DNA of 6,809 nucleotides from an uncultured Bacteroidales bacterium. Lineage in GTDB: Bacteria; Bacteroidota; Bacteroidia; Bacteroidales; UBA932. The DNA lies in assembly GCA_905236955.1 (NCBI GenBank), contig CAJOQW010000010.1, forward strand, positions 1-6,809, given 5' to 3'. Below are positions 6,725 through 6,809 of this stretch, piece after piece. How positions within the stretch are numbered: the first letter of the stretch is position 1; every line of letters starts with the position of its first letter. Under the pieces are notes generated by a model. It was given only the letters and a program-made list of their open reading frames with translations, searched no databases and was not told the DNA's origin. Made by a program: the position numbers and the translations under genes.

Positions 6725-6808
6725 GCCCGAGTGGCGGAATGGTAGACGCGCTGGACTCAAAATCCTGTGTCCTCAAAAGACGTGTGGGTTCGATTCCCAC
6801 CTCGGGCA
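6725..6808 (+). tRNA. tRNA-Leu(CAA)
   Basis: Class II tRNA reading UUG codons. The acceptor stem GCCCGAG (6725-6731) pairs fully with CTCGGGC (6801-6807), with discriminator A at 6808, as needed for leucyl-tRNA synthetase. The D stem is GCG/CGC (6734-6736, 6747-6749), and the loop contains A14 and GG. The anticodon loop CTCAAAA (6756-6762) gives anticodon CAA at 6758-6760. The long variable arm (6768-6783) and the T arm GTGGG-TTCGATT-CCCAC (6784-6800) are standard. The anticodon stem CTGGA/TCCTG has one T-T mismatch (6752/6766). The window ends one base later with C, so whether CCA is encoded cannot be told. Confidence 0.95.
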
Positions 6809-6809
6809 C

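Noticed and set aside
1..6809. Mobile element, CRISPR, phage or defence system
   Set aside because: No transposase, integrase, regular spaced repeats, phage genes or toxin-antitoxin pair could be found; all protein genes are metabolic or regulatory.

Overview
The window is a GC-rich stretch with every gene on the + strand. It most likely comes from the order Bacteroidales. Three things point there: an AraR-type Nudix regulator of the kind described from Bacteroides thetaiotaomicron, promoter boxes that match the Bacteroidetes consensus (-33 TTTG, -7 TANNTTTG) upstream of aroB and the tRNA, and start codons without clear Shine-Dalgarno sequences. The base composition and the regular use of ATA and AGG codons suggest a high-GC member of the order, but the genus cannot be fixed from the sequence alone.

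Positions 2-5382 hold an L-arabinose utilisation operon in the order: Na+/sugar symporter (5' end cut by the window), araR, araA, araB, araD. Junctions run from a 1-base overlap to 3 bases, so it is almost certainly one transcript with coupled translation. The operon promoter and its expected AraR operator lie upstream of the window. The symporter would import arabinose. AraA isomerises L-arabinose to L-ribulose, AraB phosphorylates it, and AraD epimerises L-ribulose 5-phosphate to D-xylulose 5-phosphate, which enters the pentose phosphate pathway. AraR has a Nudix fold with a dead catalytic box fused to a DNA-binding domain, so it is a sugar sensor rather than a hydrolase.

Positions 5383-5640 are noncoding. 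They hold a strong hairpin that probably ends the ara transcript, a cluster of overlapping and partly exclusive inverted repeats, and a textbook Bacteroidetes promoter for the next gene. Positions 5641-6636 encode a short but active-site-complete 3-dehydroquinate synthase (AroB) of the shikimate pathway, a separate transcription unit with no obvious link to arabinose.

Positions 6637-6724 are noncoding, with an inverted repeat and a TATATTTG promoter box. They are followed by a class II tRNA-Leu(CAA) running to the window edge. No insertion sequence, CRISPR array, prophage or defence gene is visible. The region reads as ordinary metabolic core with a few structural details worth checking.
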